Assembly (NCBI RefSeq): GCF_900110645.1
Contig: NZ_FOFB01000020.1
Coordinates: 62,001-126,000 of the forward strand
DNA: 64,000 nucleotides
Origin: Neolewinella agarilytica
GTDB lineage: Bacteria > Bacteroidota > Bacteroidia > Chitinophagales > Saprospiraceae
Direction of reading: 5' to 3'
Part shown: in pieces, positions 7,770 through 16,178 of the stretch
Position numbering within the stretch: the first letter of the stretch is position 1
Layout: each line of letters opens with the position of its first letter
Position numbers and translations under genes: made by a program
Notes under the pieces: model-generated
The model's database searches: none
The model's input: only the letters and a program-made list of their open reading frames with translations
What the model was told of the DNA's origin: nothing

Positions 7770-9971
7770 ATGTTTTATCAACCCTTTCCCTTCGTCCGCC
7801 AGAAAAACATGCGCGACTGCGGCATTGCAGCCCTGCGCATGATCGCTTCCTATCACGGTGTCCGGGTAGATGAATACCGCCTTCGCCAGCTTACCCGAAT
7901 TGACCGCGTAGGCACCTCGTTCAGCTCTCTGCGCAACGCCGCAGCAGAATATGGTATGAAAGCCGAAGGTGTCTTGCTCCGTAACCTCGACGACCTGGAC
8001 CTTATTGATGAGGATCGCCCGGCTATCCTGTTGGTCAACAACAACCACTTTGTGGTCTATTACGGTAAGCGTTACGGCAGGTACGTCATAGGTGATCCCG
8101 CCCGGGGGCGCCGCTGGCTCTCCGCCAGTACGCTGGCCGCTAAGTTGCTTACCCACGAAACACCGCATGATACCCCTCCCGTCGGCTATGCTTTACTCTT
8201 TGAGCCCCAGGCTTCCGAAGAGCCCGGGCTAAACCTCGTGGCTGACGTGGAAGTGACCGACCGCCGTTGGGAGGTTATTCGCAATAGCCTCGGTAGCGCA
8301 AAAGTCTTCTTTCCCGTCATCCTGTTGGGCATCCTCGCCATCTCAGCGGTGCAATACCTGCTGCCTTATGTTACCAAGCTTGTCGTCGACCTGGGCATTG
8401 GAGCGGGCGACCTGGCTTTCGTGCAATATCTGCTTGTGGGCCAACTTGTGCTGGTGTTGAGTAAAACAGGCTTCAATATCATCAGAGGCTGGCTGGTGCT
8501 CCACCTGAGCCTCCGGATCAACTTTCGCCTGATCTCCAGCTTCCTCACCAAGCTCTTCGCCCTTCCCATTCCGTTTTTCGAAACCCGAAGGGTAGGAGAC
8601 ATCCTCCAACGGATACGAGACCACAGCAGGGTGGAGTCCTTCCTGACCCAAAACGCACTATCGATCCTCATTTCCGTGATTACAGTCGTGATTTATAGCG
8701 TCGTGCTCCTGAACTTTCATCCACTTTTCTTTCAGTTATTCCTGGCTTCCTCCTTTGTCTATCTGGTCTGGATAACCTTCTTTCTGCGTAAACGGAAGAC
8801 CATTGACCTGGAGCGTTTTCAATATGCTTCCACGGATCAATCACTCGTCCTGCAAATCCTCAACGGAATGCACGACCTCAAGATCAACAACAGCCAACAG
8901 TTCTTCCATGATAAGTGGAAGGAGAATAAGATGGAATCTTTCGGTAATACCGCCCGCTTCCTGCGCATCAATCAGATTCAGGATACGGGTACAATGCTGA
9001 TCATTGAGATCGCCCAACTCTCCATTCTTTTCTTGTCCGCCAGTCTTATCATTGATAACCAGATTACGCTGGGAACACTGCTGTCCATCCAGTTTATTAT
9101 CGGACAACTCATCTCCCCAATGGAGCAAATAGTCTCCGGAGTGATCAGAGGACAGGAAGCAATGATCAGCCTGGACCGGATTACCGAGTTCTGGCAGGAA
9201 CGGGATGAGGCAGAGTATGGAGAGGGCCAACAACTCCTGCCCGGCCAACATAGCATCGAGATCAAAGGGCTGAACTTTACCCACCAGGGACAGCATCGAA
9301 AAGCAACCCTGGAGGACATCAATCTCAACATCCCCGTCGGAAAGTCTACCGCTATTGTAGGAGCCAGCGGCAGTGGAAAAACGACCCTGCTGAAACTTCT
9401 CTTGGGTTATTACCAGAATTATAAAGGCCTGGTGTCCGTAGGCCAACAAGATTTTCGACAGCTCGATCTGGAAGACTGGCGGCAACGCTGTGGAGTTATC
9501 CTGCAAGAAAGCTTCATCTTCAATGAAACGATTCGCGGCAATATCGTGCTGGGGCGGGAATACGATGAAGAGCGCTTCAAGATAGCTGCCAGCATTACTA
9601 ATCTCGAAGAATTTGTGGGAGAAATGCCACAGGGCTACCTCACCCCCGTCGGACGAGATGGTAAGGGCTTAAGCATGGGCCAGAAACAACGAATTTTGAT
9701 GGCTCGTGCCGTCTACAAAGATCCTGAGTATGTATTGATGGACGAAGCCACCAATAGCCTGGATGCCGAAAACGAGCGGAACATTATGGAAGCCCTGCAG
9801 CGCTTCTTTCACGGGCGAACGGTAATCATTGTCGCCCACCGCCTGAGCACCATTCAGTTTGCTGACAATATCATCGTCCTGCACAAAGGCCGGGTTGCCG
9901 AACAAGGTAGCCATGAAGAGCTACTGGCTCGTCGGGGCCGATACTTCGAACTGATCAAAAAACAGATGTAA
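7770..9971 (+). CDS. Peptidase-domain ABC exporter (C39 peptidase, LanT-like PCAT)
   Basis: A 733-residue single-chain peptidase-containing ABC transporter. Residues 1-135 form a C39 double-glycine peptidase with Q11, catalytic C17 in MRDCGIAAL, H93 in NNHFVVYY and D109 in IGDPARG. About 160-440 is the six-helix membrane domain. The nucleotide-binding domain follows from about 485, with Walker A GASGSGKTT (about 531), signature LSMGQKQR (about 634, Met-Gly instead of Gly-Gly) and Walker B VLMDEAT (about 655). Such proteins cut leader peptides after GG/GA and export the mature peptide across the inner membrane. An intact peptidase triad implies a leader-bearing substrate exists somewhere in the genome. 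The next gene starts 2 bp after its stop. Confidence 0.93.
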   Translation: MFYQPFPFVRQKNMRDCGIAALRMIASYHGVRVDEYRLRQLTRIDRVGTSFSSLRNAAAEYGMKAEGVLLRNLDDLDLIDEDRPAILLVNNNHFVVYYGKRYGRYVIGDPARGRRWLSASTLAAKLLTHETPHDTPPVGYALLFEPQASEEPGLNLVADVEVTDRRWEVIRNSLGSAKVFFPVILLGILAISAVQYLLPYVTKLVVDLGIGAGDLAFVQYLLVGQLVLVLSKTGFNIIRGWLVLHLSLRINFRLISSFLTKLFALPIPFFETRRVGDILQRIRDHSRVESFLTQNALSILISVITVVIYSVVLLNFHPLFFQLFLASSFVYLVWITFFLRKRKTIDLERFQYASTDQSLVLQILNGMHDLKINNSQQFFHDKWKENKMESFGNTARFLRINQIQDTGTMLIIEIAQLSILFLSASLIIDNQITLGTLLSIQFIIGQLISPMEQIVSGVIRGQEAMISLDRITEFWQERDEAEYGEGQQLLPGQHSIEIKGLNFTHQGQHRKATLEDINLNIPVGKSTAIVGASGSGKTTLLKLLLGYYQNYKGLVSVGQQDFRQLDLEDWRQRCGVILQESFIFNETIRGNIVLGREYDEERFKIAASITNLEEFVGEMPQGYLTPVGRDGKGLSMGQKQRILMARAVYKDPEYVLMDEATNSLDAENERNIMEALQRFFHGRTVIIVAHRLSTIQFADNIIVLHKGRVAEQGSHEELLARRGRYFELIKKQM

Positions 9972-9973
9972 TC

Positions 9974-10378
9974 ATGAACGTTGAAAAACTCCCCGTATGG
10001 CTATTGTCCTTCGCCACTTTTGTTTTTCTGGGGGCGGGGCTTGGGCTGTATCTCTTGTTAACTTTCTACAAGCCAGCCATTCCATCGCCCATTGCCGTAT
10101 CCACCCTGCCGATGGAACAGGAGAACGCTTACCTGCTCTCCGCCCGGGATGCATTGTTGGACCTGGAGCCCGATCAGACTCTGTCCTTCAAAACATATCA
10201 GAACAGCGCACCCCGCTACTTCAGGATAGCAGAATATTCTCCCACGGGAGAGGCGGGTGTTTTTAAAATTGTCTTTTCCGCAGAAAACGGTGCTCCACTA
10301 CCAGAAGAGGTAGAGAGTGGGTTTATCCACCTCCGGCAACCCATTAAAAAAGGCTTACTGGAAACAATGATGCATTAA
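9974..10378 (+). CDS. Small single-pass membrane protein, last gene of the lanthipeptide operon
   Basis: A 134-residue protein I do not recognise. Residues about 8-31 (LPVWLLSFATFVFLGAG and on) form one membrane helix. The rest is a roughly 100-residue soluble domain with beta-strand-like segments (TLSFKTY, YFRIAEYS, VFKIVFSAE). It contains no cysteine, so it is not the precursor. Start is 2 bp after the exporter stop, implying translational coupling. It resembles in size and topology a truncated HlyD-type periplasmic adaptor anchored by its N-terminus, but no HlyD motif can be shown. A role in export or immunity is inference from position only. Confidence 0.75.
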   Translation: MNVEKLPVWLLSFATFVFLGAGLGLYLLLTFYKPAIPSPIAVSTLPMEQENAYLLSARDALLDLEPDQTLSFKTYQNSAPRYFRIAEYSPTGEAGVFKIVFSAENGAPLPEEVESGFIHLRQPIKKGLLETMMH

Positions 10379-10399
10379 TGCTCTGTGCCAGGCGGAACG

Positions 10400-11731
10400 T
10401 TACCGCCTCCGCTGCTTGCCCATCATCTGTCCCATGGCCGGGTTGTTACTCATCTTGTGCATCATCTTACGCATCTGGTCGAACTGCTTGATGAAACGGT
10501 TGACGTCGTCCATGCTCTGACCACAACCGCGGGCAATCCGCTTTTTGCGGCTCATGCTCATGAGTTCAGGGTTGGCGCGTTCCTTGGGTGTCATCGACTG
10601 GATGATGGCTTCTACCTTGGCAAAAGCAGAGTTGTCGATCTCTACGTCCTTCATCATCTTCTTCATACCGGGGATCATGTTGAGCAAGCTCTTGATGTCT
10701 CCCATTTTACGAAGCTGGTTGAGCTGCCCCAGGAAGTCATTGAAGTCGAACTTGTTCTTCTTCATTTTCTTCTCCAGGCGCTTGGCCTCTTCCTCGTCGA
10801 ACTGATCTTGTGCACGTTCTACGAAGGAGATGATGTCTCCCATACCCAGAATACGCTGGGCCATCCGGTCGGGGTGGAAAACGTCCATCTGATTCAGCTT
10901 CTCTCCGGTGGAGATAAACTTGATGGGCTTATTGACCGTGTATTTTACCGAGAGGGCGGCACCACCACGGGTGTCACCGTCTAGCTTAGTCAGCACGACT
11001 CCGTCGAAGTCCAGCCGGTCATTGAAGACTTTGGCCGTATTGACGGCATCCTGACCCGTCATCGAGTCAACGACGAAGAGCGTCTCGTTGGGGCTGATCG
11101 CTTCGCTGATGTCACTGATCTCCTGCATCATCTTCTCATCAACGGAAAGACGGCCGGCAGTATCGACGATAACAACATCGTACTTGTTATCCTGGGCGTG
11201 AGCGATTGCATTAAGGGCAATCTCTACGGGGTTCTTATTCTCAACTTCCTTGTAGATGCCTGCGCCTACCTGCTCAGAAAGGACGGTCAACTGATCAATG
11301 GCCGCGGGACGATAAACGTCACAGGCCGTAACGAGTACTTTCAGTTTACGCTTTTCCTTCAGGTGAAGAGCGAGTTTACCGGTAAAGGTCGTCTTACCAG
11401 AACCCTGCAGGCCCGCAATCAGCACTACGCCGGGCTTCCCGACTACATTAATGCCGGCGGCCTGCCCGCCCATCAGTTCGGCGAGTTCGTCCTGAACGAT
11501 CTTGACCATCAACTGGCCGGGCTTAACCGACTTCAGTACATTGTCCGTTCCGAGTGCTTTCTCTTTCACCTTTTCGGTGAACTCTTTAGCGATCTTATAA
11601 CTCACGTCAGCGCCTACTAAAGCCCGACGAATCTCTTTGAGACTCGTGGCGACATTGATTTCCGTTATTTTATTATCGCCGGTCAGGCTTTTAAACGCGC
11701 CCTCAAGGCGATCACTCAGATTATCGAACAT
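10400..11731 (-). CDS. ffh: Signal recognition particle protein Ffh
   Basis: A 443-residue SRP54-type GTPase. After the N domain (MFDNLSDRLEGAFKSLTG) comes the G domain with G1 loop GLQGSGKTT (107-115), a VDTAGR motif and TKLDGDTRGG. The C-terminal M domain is methionine-rich (LNMIPGMKKMMKD, SMSRKKRIARGCGQ) and binds 4.5S RNA and signal sequences. It targets nascent inner-membrane proteins co-translationally to FtsY/SecYEG; yidC lies 4.5 kb away. It converges on the lanthipeptide operon, ending 21 bp from it. A TAnnTTTG box at 11752-11759 on the minus strand is a plausible -7 element. Confidence 0.97.
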   Translation of the reverse strand: MFDNLSDRLEGAFKSLTGDNKITEINVATSLKEIRRALVGADVSYKIAKEFTEKVKEKALGTDNVLKSVKPGQLMVKIVQDELAELMGGQAAGINVVGKPGVVLIAGLQGSGKTTFTGKLALHLKEKRKLKVLVTACDVYRPAAIDQLTVLSEQVGAGIYKEVENKNPVEIALNAIAHAQDNKYDVVIVDTAGRLSVDEKMMQEISDISEAISPNETLFVVDSMTGQDAVNTAKVFNDRLDFDGVVLTKLDGDTRGGAALSVKYTVNKPIKFISTGEKLNQMDVFHPDRMAQRILGMGDIISFVERAQDQFDEEEAKRLEKKMKKNKFDFNDFLGQLNQLRKMGDIKSLLNMIPGMKKMMKDVEIDNSAFAKVEAIIQSMTPKERANPELMSMSRKKRIARGCGQSMDDVNRFIKQFDQMRKMMHKMSNNPAMGQMMGKQRRR

Positions 11732-11751
11732 ACTAGGTAAACTTTGGGCCG

Positions 11752-11759
11752 CAAAGATA
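11752..11759 (-). promoter_or_regulatory. -7 box TATCTTTG upstream of ffh
   Basis: On the minus strand TATCTTTG, followed by CGGCC, ends 20 bp before the ffh start codon. It matches the Bacteroidota -7 consensus TAnnTTTG. No TTTG -33 box is visible at the expected spacing, so the evidence is one-sided. Confidence 0.5.
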
Positions 11760-11837
11760 GTTCGCCGGGGCCGATTCCCGATAATATGGCGACCTAAGTT
11801 ATTTTGGCAGGGTTAATGCTGCTTTTACGGGGCTTGA

Positions 11838-11858
11838 GGCGCGGACGCTGGTGCAGAG
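11838..11858 (-). repeat. Dispersed GC-rich motif, copy 1 (toward ffh)
   Basis: Plus-strand text GGCGCGGACGCTGGTGCAGA, one mismatch in the core from the consensus. In the CTGCACC-first direction it points at ffh, whose ATG is 107 bp away. Confidence 0.7.
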
Positions 11859-11978
11859 TAAGAGTTAAAGAGCAAAGTGATGCGCCAGTAAGCAATTGCC
11901 CGGGAATCAGGAAGGGCTCCCAGGCAAAGGTCTTCTGATGGCAAGTCAGGGGTTCGTACACACTGCTCCTGTCGGCCA

Positions 11979-12000
11979 CCTCTGCACCTGCGTCTGCGCC
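11979..12000 (+). repeat. Dispersed GC-rich motif, copy 2 (toward the OmpA gene)
   Basis: Plus-strand text CTGCACCTGCGTCTGCGCC, the reverse-complement orientation to copy 1. It points to the OmpA-family gene start about 240 bp away. Confidence 0.7.
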
Positions 12001-12240
12001 CCAATCGGAGTTGCCCCGCCTTTTTGTGGGCTTTACCCACGGCCTTAACAATTAAAAATCAGGGTAAATTCAAGATAACTACCGTATAAAATGCATAGTT
12101 ACACTTGCAAAAACCAACTATATGACTAAATTGCCTTAGAATCCAGCTACTTTTTTCGAAAAGTTACGTCTCAAAACTGTTTTCCCACCCGAACGCGGGT
12201 GCTAAACGCACATTTTTCAATTCAAACCACACTATTTAGT

Positions 12241-13095
12241 ATGTCCACAATCATGAAGTTCTTCGTGATGGCCATCGTCTGGTTAGTCTTCTCCTTTTTG
12301 GCCTTCAATACCTGCATTAAGCCAGAGTATTGTCCCGATGACGGAGCCAACGCCGCTGCAGCCGCACCGGTAGACGAACCAGCCGCCGCAATCACGAATG
12401 ATTACGCCATCGTTTCCAGCCTCGGCTCTAACGACGTGCTCACCGGCTCACGCTGGGCCGCACTTCGAGACAAGCTCGTCGGAGAATACGGTGCTAACCC
12501 AAATCAAGCCCTCGACGTCTACGGCCATTATTACGCCTCAGAAGCAAAACCGGCTGATTTCGAAAACATGGGTTTCCTCCGGGCCGAAGAGATTAAGCAA
12601 ATTCTCCTCCGCGAAACCAATATCCCCGGAGATAAAATCAACACCCTGGCAAGATTGATGGACGGAAGTCCGGATGCAGACCCCTGGCGGGCAGGTACCT
12701 TCAACTGGCAAGCCATTGAAGAGGAGCCCGTCGAATCCGCTGTAATCGAACTGGATAAGAACGAAATCGATATCCTTTTCCCCTTCAGCAGCTCTACCAA
12801 AGAAGTTGACCCCAGTGTCGACGCTTACCTGGTTAAGCTCGCCCAGCGCCTGCAGCAGACTAACGAAACGGTCGTACTGACCGGTCATACGGACGATGTC
12901 TCGTCTGACGAGTACAACATGGGACTCGGGCAACGCCGCGCTGATTTCGTCAAGAACATTCTTGTACGCAATGGTGCACCGGCCAACCGGATTACCACCC
13001 GCTCCCGCGGAGAATCTGACCCACGCAGGCCCAATACGACGGACGCTAACCGCCGTCAGAACCGCCGCGTGAACGTCAAGCTCAGCGCCCAGTAA
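12241..13095 (+). CDS. OmpA-family protein with N-terminal membrane anchor
   Basis: About 284 residues from the ATG at 12241; an upstream in-frame GTG at 12199 and an ATG at 12253 are alternatives. A hydrophobic segment (FFVMAIVWLVFSFLAF) near the N-terminus anchors or exports the protein. The C-terminal 110 residues are an OmpA/MotB peptidoglycan-binding domain: DILFPFSSSTKEVDP, VVLTGHTDD, LGQRRADFVKNILVRNG and NRRQNRRVNV. It probably tethers the envelope to peptidoglycan. The middle region (about 60-170) is not recognised. The two-repeat H3TH gene follows 32 bp downstream in the same direction, suggesting co-transcription. Confidence 0.88.
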   Translation: MSTIMKFFVMAIVWLVFSFLAFNTCIKPEYCPDDGANAAAAAPVDEPAAAITNDYAIVSSLGSNDVLTGSRWAALRDKLVGEYGANPNQALDVYGHYYASEAKPADFENMGFLRAEEIKQILLRETNIPGDKINTLARLMDGSPDADPWRAGTFNWQAIEEEPVESAVIELDKNEIDILFPFSSSTKEVDPSVDAYLVKLAQRLQQTNETVVLTGHTDDVSSDEYNMGLGQRRADFVKNILVRNGAPANRITTRSRGESDPRRPNTTDANRRQNRRVNVKLSAQ

Positions 13096-13127
13096 CCCCT
13101 TTCATCAATCGCAACATTACATTAATA

Positions 13128-14141
13128 ATGAACTATATATTTCTTCACGACGTCAACGATCTATTCGGTATCGAATGTGGCTGGTGGTACCTGTGGTCCT
13201 TCCTTGCCTTCTGCCTCGGTGCACTGTTTCACTGGCTCCTTTGGGGCAGCCGTGGCAAAGTCGTCGACACTACCAAAATCGAAGCTGACCGCGATCGCTA
13301 CCACGCTTCTGCCACCAAATGGGAAAAGGACTACCAGAGCCTGAAGTACCAGCTCGAAGAGAGCCAGAAAGCGGAAGCCGACCTGCGGGCCAGCCTCCAG
13401 CGCTGCGAAGCAGACAAGCAATCGATGAAGTTTGCCGCTGAATCTGCTGCCGCTGCTCCACCCGTCATTCCCGTACCCGTGCCCGCCAGCACGGAAACCA
13501 TGGGCATCGTTTCTGATGCTGGTGCTGGTGCAGATGCAGAAGGTGATATCTACGCCGGTCTTTTCAAGGAAGATAACTTCCAGATCGTTGAGGGCATCGG
13601 CCCTAAGGTTAATCAGGTTCTCATCAATGCCGGTTATAAGACCTGGCGCGAACTCTCCAAGGCAGACGCCAAGGACCTCCAGGGCCACCTGGATGCCGCT
13701 GGCAAGCGCTTCGGCCTCTGTGACCCCACCACCTGGCCTCATCAGGCCGGACTGGCTGCGGACAGCAACTGGGACGAACTGATCCGCTACCAGAAGTTTA
13801 CCGACGGTGGACGCGAAAACGTAGGCAGCGGACAGAGCGACTCCAAGTTCGAGAAGCTTGCCGCTAAGAAGCTTGGCTTCAGCAGCAACAACCCCAACGA
13901 CCTGAAAGTCGTTGAAGGCATCGGTCCTAAGATCGAAGGCTTGCTCAAAGCCGGTGGTATTAACACCTGGTCCGAGCTCGCAGCCGCTGATGTTTCCCGT
14001 ATCCAGACCATCCTCGATGAGGCTGGCCCACGCTACAAGCTGGCCATCCCCCGCACCTGGCCACAACAGGCTGACCTCGCCGCTAAGGGCGAATGGAAAG
14101 CCCTGAAAACGCTGCAGGATGATCTTCGCGGTGGCAACTAA
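13128..14141 (+). CDS. Membrane-anchored protein with two helix-3-turn-helix (H3TH) repeats
   Basis: A 337-residue protein. An N-terminal membrane helix (YLWSFLAFCLGALFHWLLWG, about 22-41) is followed by a charged coiled-coil stretch (about 50-105) and an Ala/Pro linker. Two copies of a roughly 70-residue module follow: EGIGPKVNQVLINAGYKTW near residue 157 and EGIGPKIEGLLKAGGINTW near residue 263. Each ends in a TWP(H/Q)QA(G/D)LAA block. The GIGPK helix-hairpin-helix signature is that of the 'predicted 5' DNA nuclease, flap endonuclease-1-like' H3TH family. Nuclease activity is not evident, as no acidic catalytic cluster is seen. Its function is unknown, and pairing with an OmpA gene suggests an envelope role. 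A strong intrinsic terminator follows at 14194. Confidence 0.82.
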   Translation: MNYIFLHDVNDLFGIECGWWYLWSFLAFCLGALFHWLLWGSRGKVVDTTKIEADRDRYHASATKWEKDYQSLKYQLEESQKAEADLRASLQRCEADKQSMKFAAESAAAAPPVIPVPVPASTETMGIVSDAGAGADAEGDIYAGLFKEDNFQIVEGIGPKVNQVLINAGYKTWRELSKADAKDLQGHLDAAGKRFGLCDPTTWPHQAGLAADSNWDELIRYQKFTDGGRENVGSGQSDSKFEKLAAKKLGFSSNNPNDLKVVEGIGPKIEGLLKAGGINTWSELAAADVSRIQTILDEAGPRYKLAIPRTWPQQADLAAKGEWKALKTLQDDLRGGN

Positions 14142-14193
14142 CCACCAAGAGTTTAGATTGCTGAGGTTAACTTGAATTGACCTCGAGTTTTGC

Positions 14194-14231
14194 GGCCCCG
14201 CTTCCTTTATTGGAGGTGGGGTCGTTTTTTT
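14194..14231 (+). terminator. Intrinsic terminator after the H3TH gene
   Basis: A 12-bp stem with three G-U pairs (14194-14205 with 14212-14223) and a 6-nt loop is followed by GTTTTTTT. It sits 52 bp after the H3TH stop codon. Confidence 0.85.
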
Positions 14232-14379
14232 GGGTGCAGGTTGCAGGTTGTGAGTTGCAGGGGGCGAGTTGCAGGGTGCGAGTTGCAGGTTGTGAGTTGC
14301 AGGGGGCGAGTTGCAGGGTGCAGGGTGCAGGGTGTGAGTTGCAGGGGGCGAGTTGCAGGGTGCAGGTTGCGGGTGGGCG
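14232..14379 (+). repeat. G-rich tandem repeat, about 14-bp unit
   Basis: Roughly ten imperfect copies of GAGTTGCAGGGKGC (K is G or T) occur directly after the terminator, with a higher-order 42-bp periodicity of three unit variants. It lies wholly between the terminator and the hydrolase gene and carries open frames on both strands by composition only. The copy number probably varies between strains (inference). Confidence 0.85.
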
Positions 14380-14506
14380 TATCCGGCAGACTCGGTGTTT
14401 GGCTGCCGGACCGACATTTCGCAGGTCGAGCCATTACCTCTTCCGCGAAATGATCGATCCATCCGCTCGAAGGGCAACCTGGCACTACCCTGAGCGTTTT
14501 ATCCCC

Positions 14507-15295
14507 ATGAAATGGATCAAACGAATCGGAATCTTTTTCGGTGGACTGTATTTGCTTCTCTGCCTTCTTTTGTATGTCTTTCAGGACTCGCTCATCTTCC
14601 ACCCCCGTGCGTTGGCGGCGGAGCATAGCTACGGTAATTACGAAGAAAGCTGGATTGAACTGGAGGATGGGGACCGTTTACACGCCCTGCGTTTACGTGA
14701 TGAACCGGCCGAGGGGGTAATTCTCTATCTGCACGGTAATGTGGGGAACAATGGCCGAAGCCTCTACCAAACCAAATCAATCAGGGGGCTGGGCTACGAT
14801 CTGTTTCTGGTCGATTACCGGGGCTTCGGCAAAAGCGAAGGGGTAATTGACGATGAAAATGATATGACGAGCGATTTACAGGCGGTGTATGATGCGCTGA
14901 AGCAGGAATACGCAGAAGGCAACATCTTTATTGCTGGCTATTCATTGGGTTCTGGCCCGGCCTCTTATCTGGCCGCCAATAATTCTCCCGGAGGTGTATT
15001 ACTGGTCTCTCCCTACACCAGCCTTGTAGACATGAAAAACCGCTTCTTTTGGATGTTTCCTGATTTCCTGCTGAAGTATTCGTTAGATAATGCTGCTAAC
15101 CTGGCGGCCTCGAATTGCCCGGTCATTATCGTTCATGGGACGGATGATGAGTTGATTCCACTGGATATGGGAAAGGGGTTATCCCGTATTGATCCAACCC
15201 GGATCAGCCTGCTTGAACTGGATGGGGTAGGGCACCGGGGAGCGATATTGAATACTGCCATCAAAGAAGCTATGAACAAATTGCTGAAGCGTTGA
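14507..15295 (+). CDS. Alpha/beta hydrolase, membrane-anchored
   Basis: A 262-residue protein from the ATG at 14507. The open frame extends upstream only because it runs through the tandem repeat. Residues about 5-25 (IGIFFGGLYLLLCLLLYVF) are a membrane anchor. The fold shows the oxyanion motif YLHGNVGNNG, the nucleophile elbow GYSLGSGPA (Ser), an acid in VIIVHGTDDELIP and the catalytic His in GVGHRG. This is the architecture of the ABHD12/13-like and YqkD-like serine hydrolases, usually facing the periplasm, with lipid-ester or acyl substrates. The actual substrate cannot be read from sequence. No operon partner is apparent, and a gene-free region of nearly 1 kb follows. Confidence 0.88.
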   Translation: MKWIKRIGIFFGGLYLLLCLLLYVFQDSLIFHPRALAAEHSYGNYEESWIELEDGDRLHALRLRDEPAEGVILYLHGNVGNNGRSLYQTKSIRGLGYDLFLVDYRGFGKSEGVIDDENDMTSDLQAVYDALKQEYAEGNIFIAGYSLGSGPASYLAANNSPGGVLLVSPYTSLVDMKNRFFWMFPDFLLKYSLDNAANLAASNCPVIIVHGTDDELIPLDMGKGLSRIDPTRISLLELDGVGHRGAILNTAIKEAMNKLLKR

Positions 15296-15748
15296 GCAAT
15301 CGATGACAGGCGGGTTTGCTGGTCCGTCGCTCGCGTTAATTCATTGGGGTAAGCGTAAATCAGATTTACCAAAGCCACTTCGACACAGGTATAAGGAGAA
15401 TCGGCACAAACTTTTTCTTTAAAAGGCGAAGGATTATTTTTTCACCAGAGTCTACTCAGGTGAAAGGCCATTCTATTGCAGAAAGGGAAAGGGCAGACTC
15501 CTTTTATGCTAGCTGTCAACGTAAATCAGGGCTGGTTCACATTGCTGCTTAATTGAAGATAATTAGATGGTGTTTACAACGTCTCCTTCACCTCCTGGGG
15601 TGGAGGGGGCGTTATTGGTTTAGAGGGGCAACGCCACTAAGTGCTCCTCGCAGCAGGCAGTATCGTTCTGCTGATGTTTGCAACTATTTAGGTCGGCTAT
15701 CAATCGGTACCTTCGACAGGCTCAGGCGCCGGCAGCTTTATTAGCAAA

Positions 15749-15783
15749 CCGTCAGAAATACACCTCAGGCGGATTTCTGACGG
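15749..15783. repeat. Perfect 11-bp inverted repeat
   Basis: CCGTCAGAAAT and ATTTCTGACGG flank a 13-nt spacer. No T-run follows on either strand, so this is a hairpin or protein-binding palindrome rather than a clear terminator. Confidence 0.6.
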
Positions 15784-16170
15784 GGCTGACAAAAGTATAT
15801 TCGATGTTGGAGCCTGTCGCAACCACCAATCTAAACAATTACGAATCTTTAAATTCGGCAGAATTGTCAGGATCTGCTCGTCGTGAAAAGCCTTTGTCTT
15901 GGGCTTTTAATCGTTTTCTATCAACGAATAGTTGCTATCGATGAAAGGAGGAACTTCACCGACGAACGAAAAATAATTCTGTTCGTTTATGCCCCTGCGA
16001 GGGGCTCCGCAACTCTTTTGAAAGGTAGCATGACCGGAAGATCTGTCAGCCATTAATAGCGGAACAATTGTTGGAGTATCGCTACCGGTCAAAAGCTGGT
16101 TTCCCCGGTTATGGCATTAGAGCCCTCATTTATTCACGGCCTCTTAGGGAAGACATCCGTTTTGCTTACG

Positions 16171-16178
16171 TACCTTTG
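16171..16178 (+). promoter_or_regulatory. -7 box TACCTTTG upstream of yidC
   Basis: TACCTTTG, followed by CGGCCC, matches the Bacteroidota TAnnTTTG element and sits 77 bp before the yidC start. The same extended TAYCTTTGCGGCC string occurs before ffh. No clear -33 TTTG is found at 19-21 bp upstream. Confidence 0.5.

Larger units (their letters stand above)
11732..12240. other. 509-bp divergent intergenic region with an inverted pair of the dispersed motif
   Basis: This gap separates divergently transcribed ffh and the OmpA-family gene. It holds no convincing gene: the minus-strand open frame here runs straight through both copies of the dispersed repeat. Copies of the 21-bp motif lie at 11838-11858 and 11979-12000 in opposite orientations, each reading (in the CTGCACC to CGCC direction) toward the gene on its side. 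The ompA-proximal part, 12050-12240, is AT-rich as expected of a promoter region. Confidence 0.6.

Noticed and set aside
9974-10378. Last operon gene as the lanthipeptide precursor
   Set aside because: It has no cysteine, no GG leader site, and an N-terminal membrane helix.
10385-10984. Plus-strand open frame of 199 codons opposite ffh
   Set aside because: It is fully antisense to the unmistakable Ffh M and G domains and has no recognisable product.
11860-12030. Possible 4.5S/SRP RNA gene next to ffh
   Set aside because: The conserved SRP RNA apical-loop sequence could not be found, and the segment is better explained by motif copies and promoter sequence.
11794-12051. Minus-strand 85-codon frame in the ffh/OmpA gap
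   Set aside because: It passes through both copies of the dispersed motif, has no family resemblance, and lies in a promoter-rich divergent gap.
13161-14477. Long minus-strand open frame (438 codons) opposite the H3TH gene and tandem repeat
   Set aside because: It is the antisense shadow of a GC-rich coding gene and runs on through a 14-bp tandem repeat, giving a repetitive Pro/Ala/Thr/His sequence. The plus-strand gene has clear domains.
14177-14506. N-terminal extension of the alpha/beta hydrolase
   Set aside because: The open frame upstream of 14507 is only the translated tandem repeat. The membrane anchor of the hydrolase begins at the 14507 ATG.
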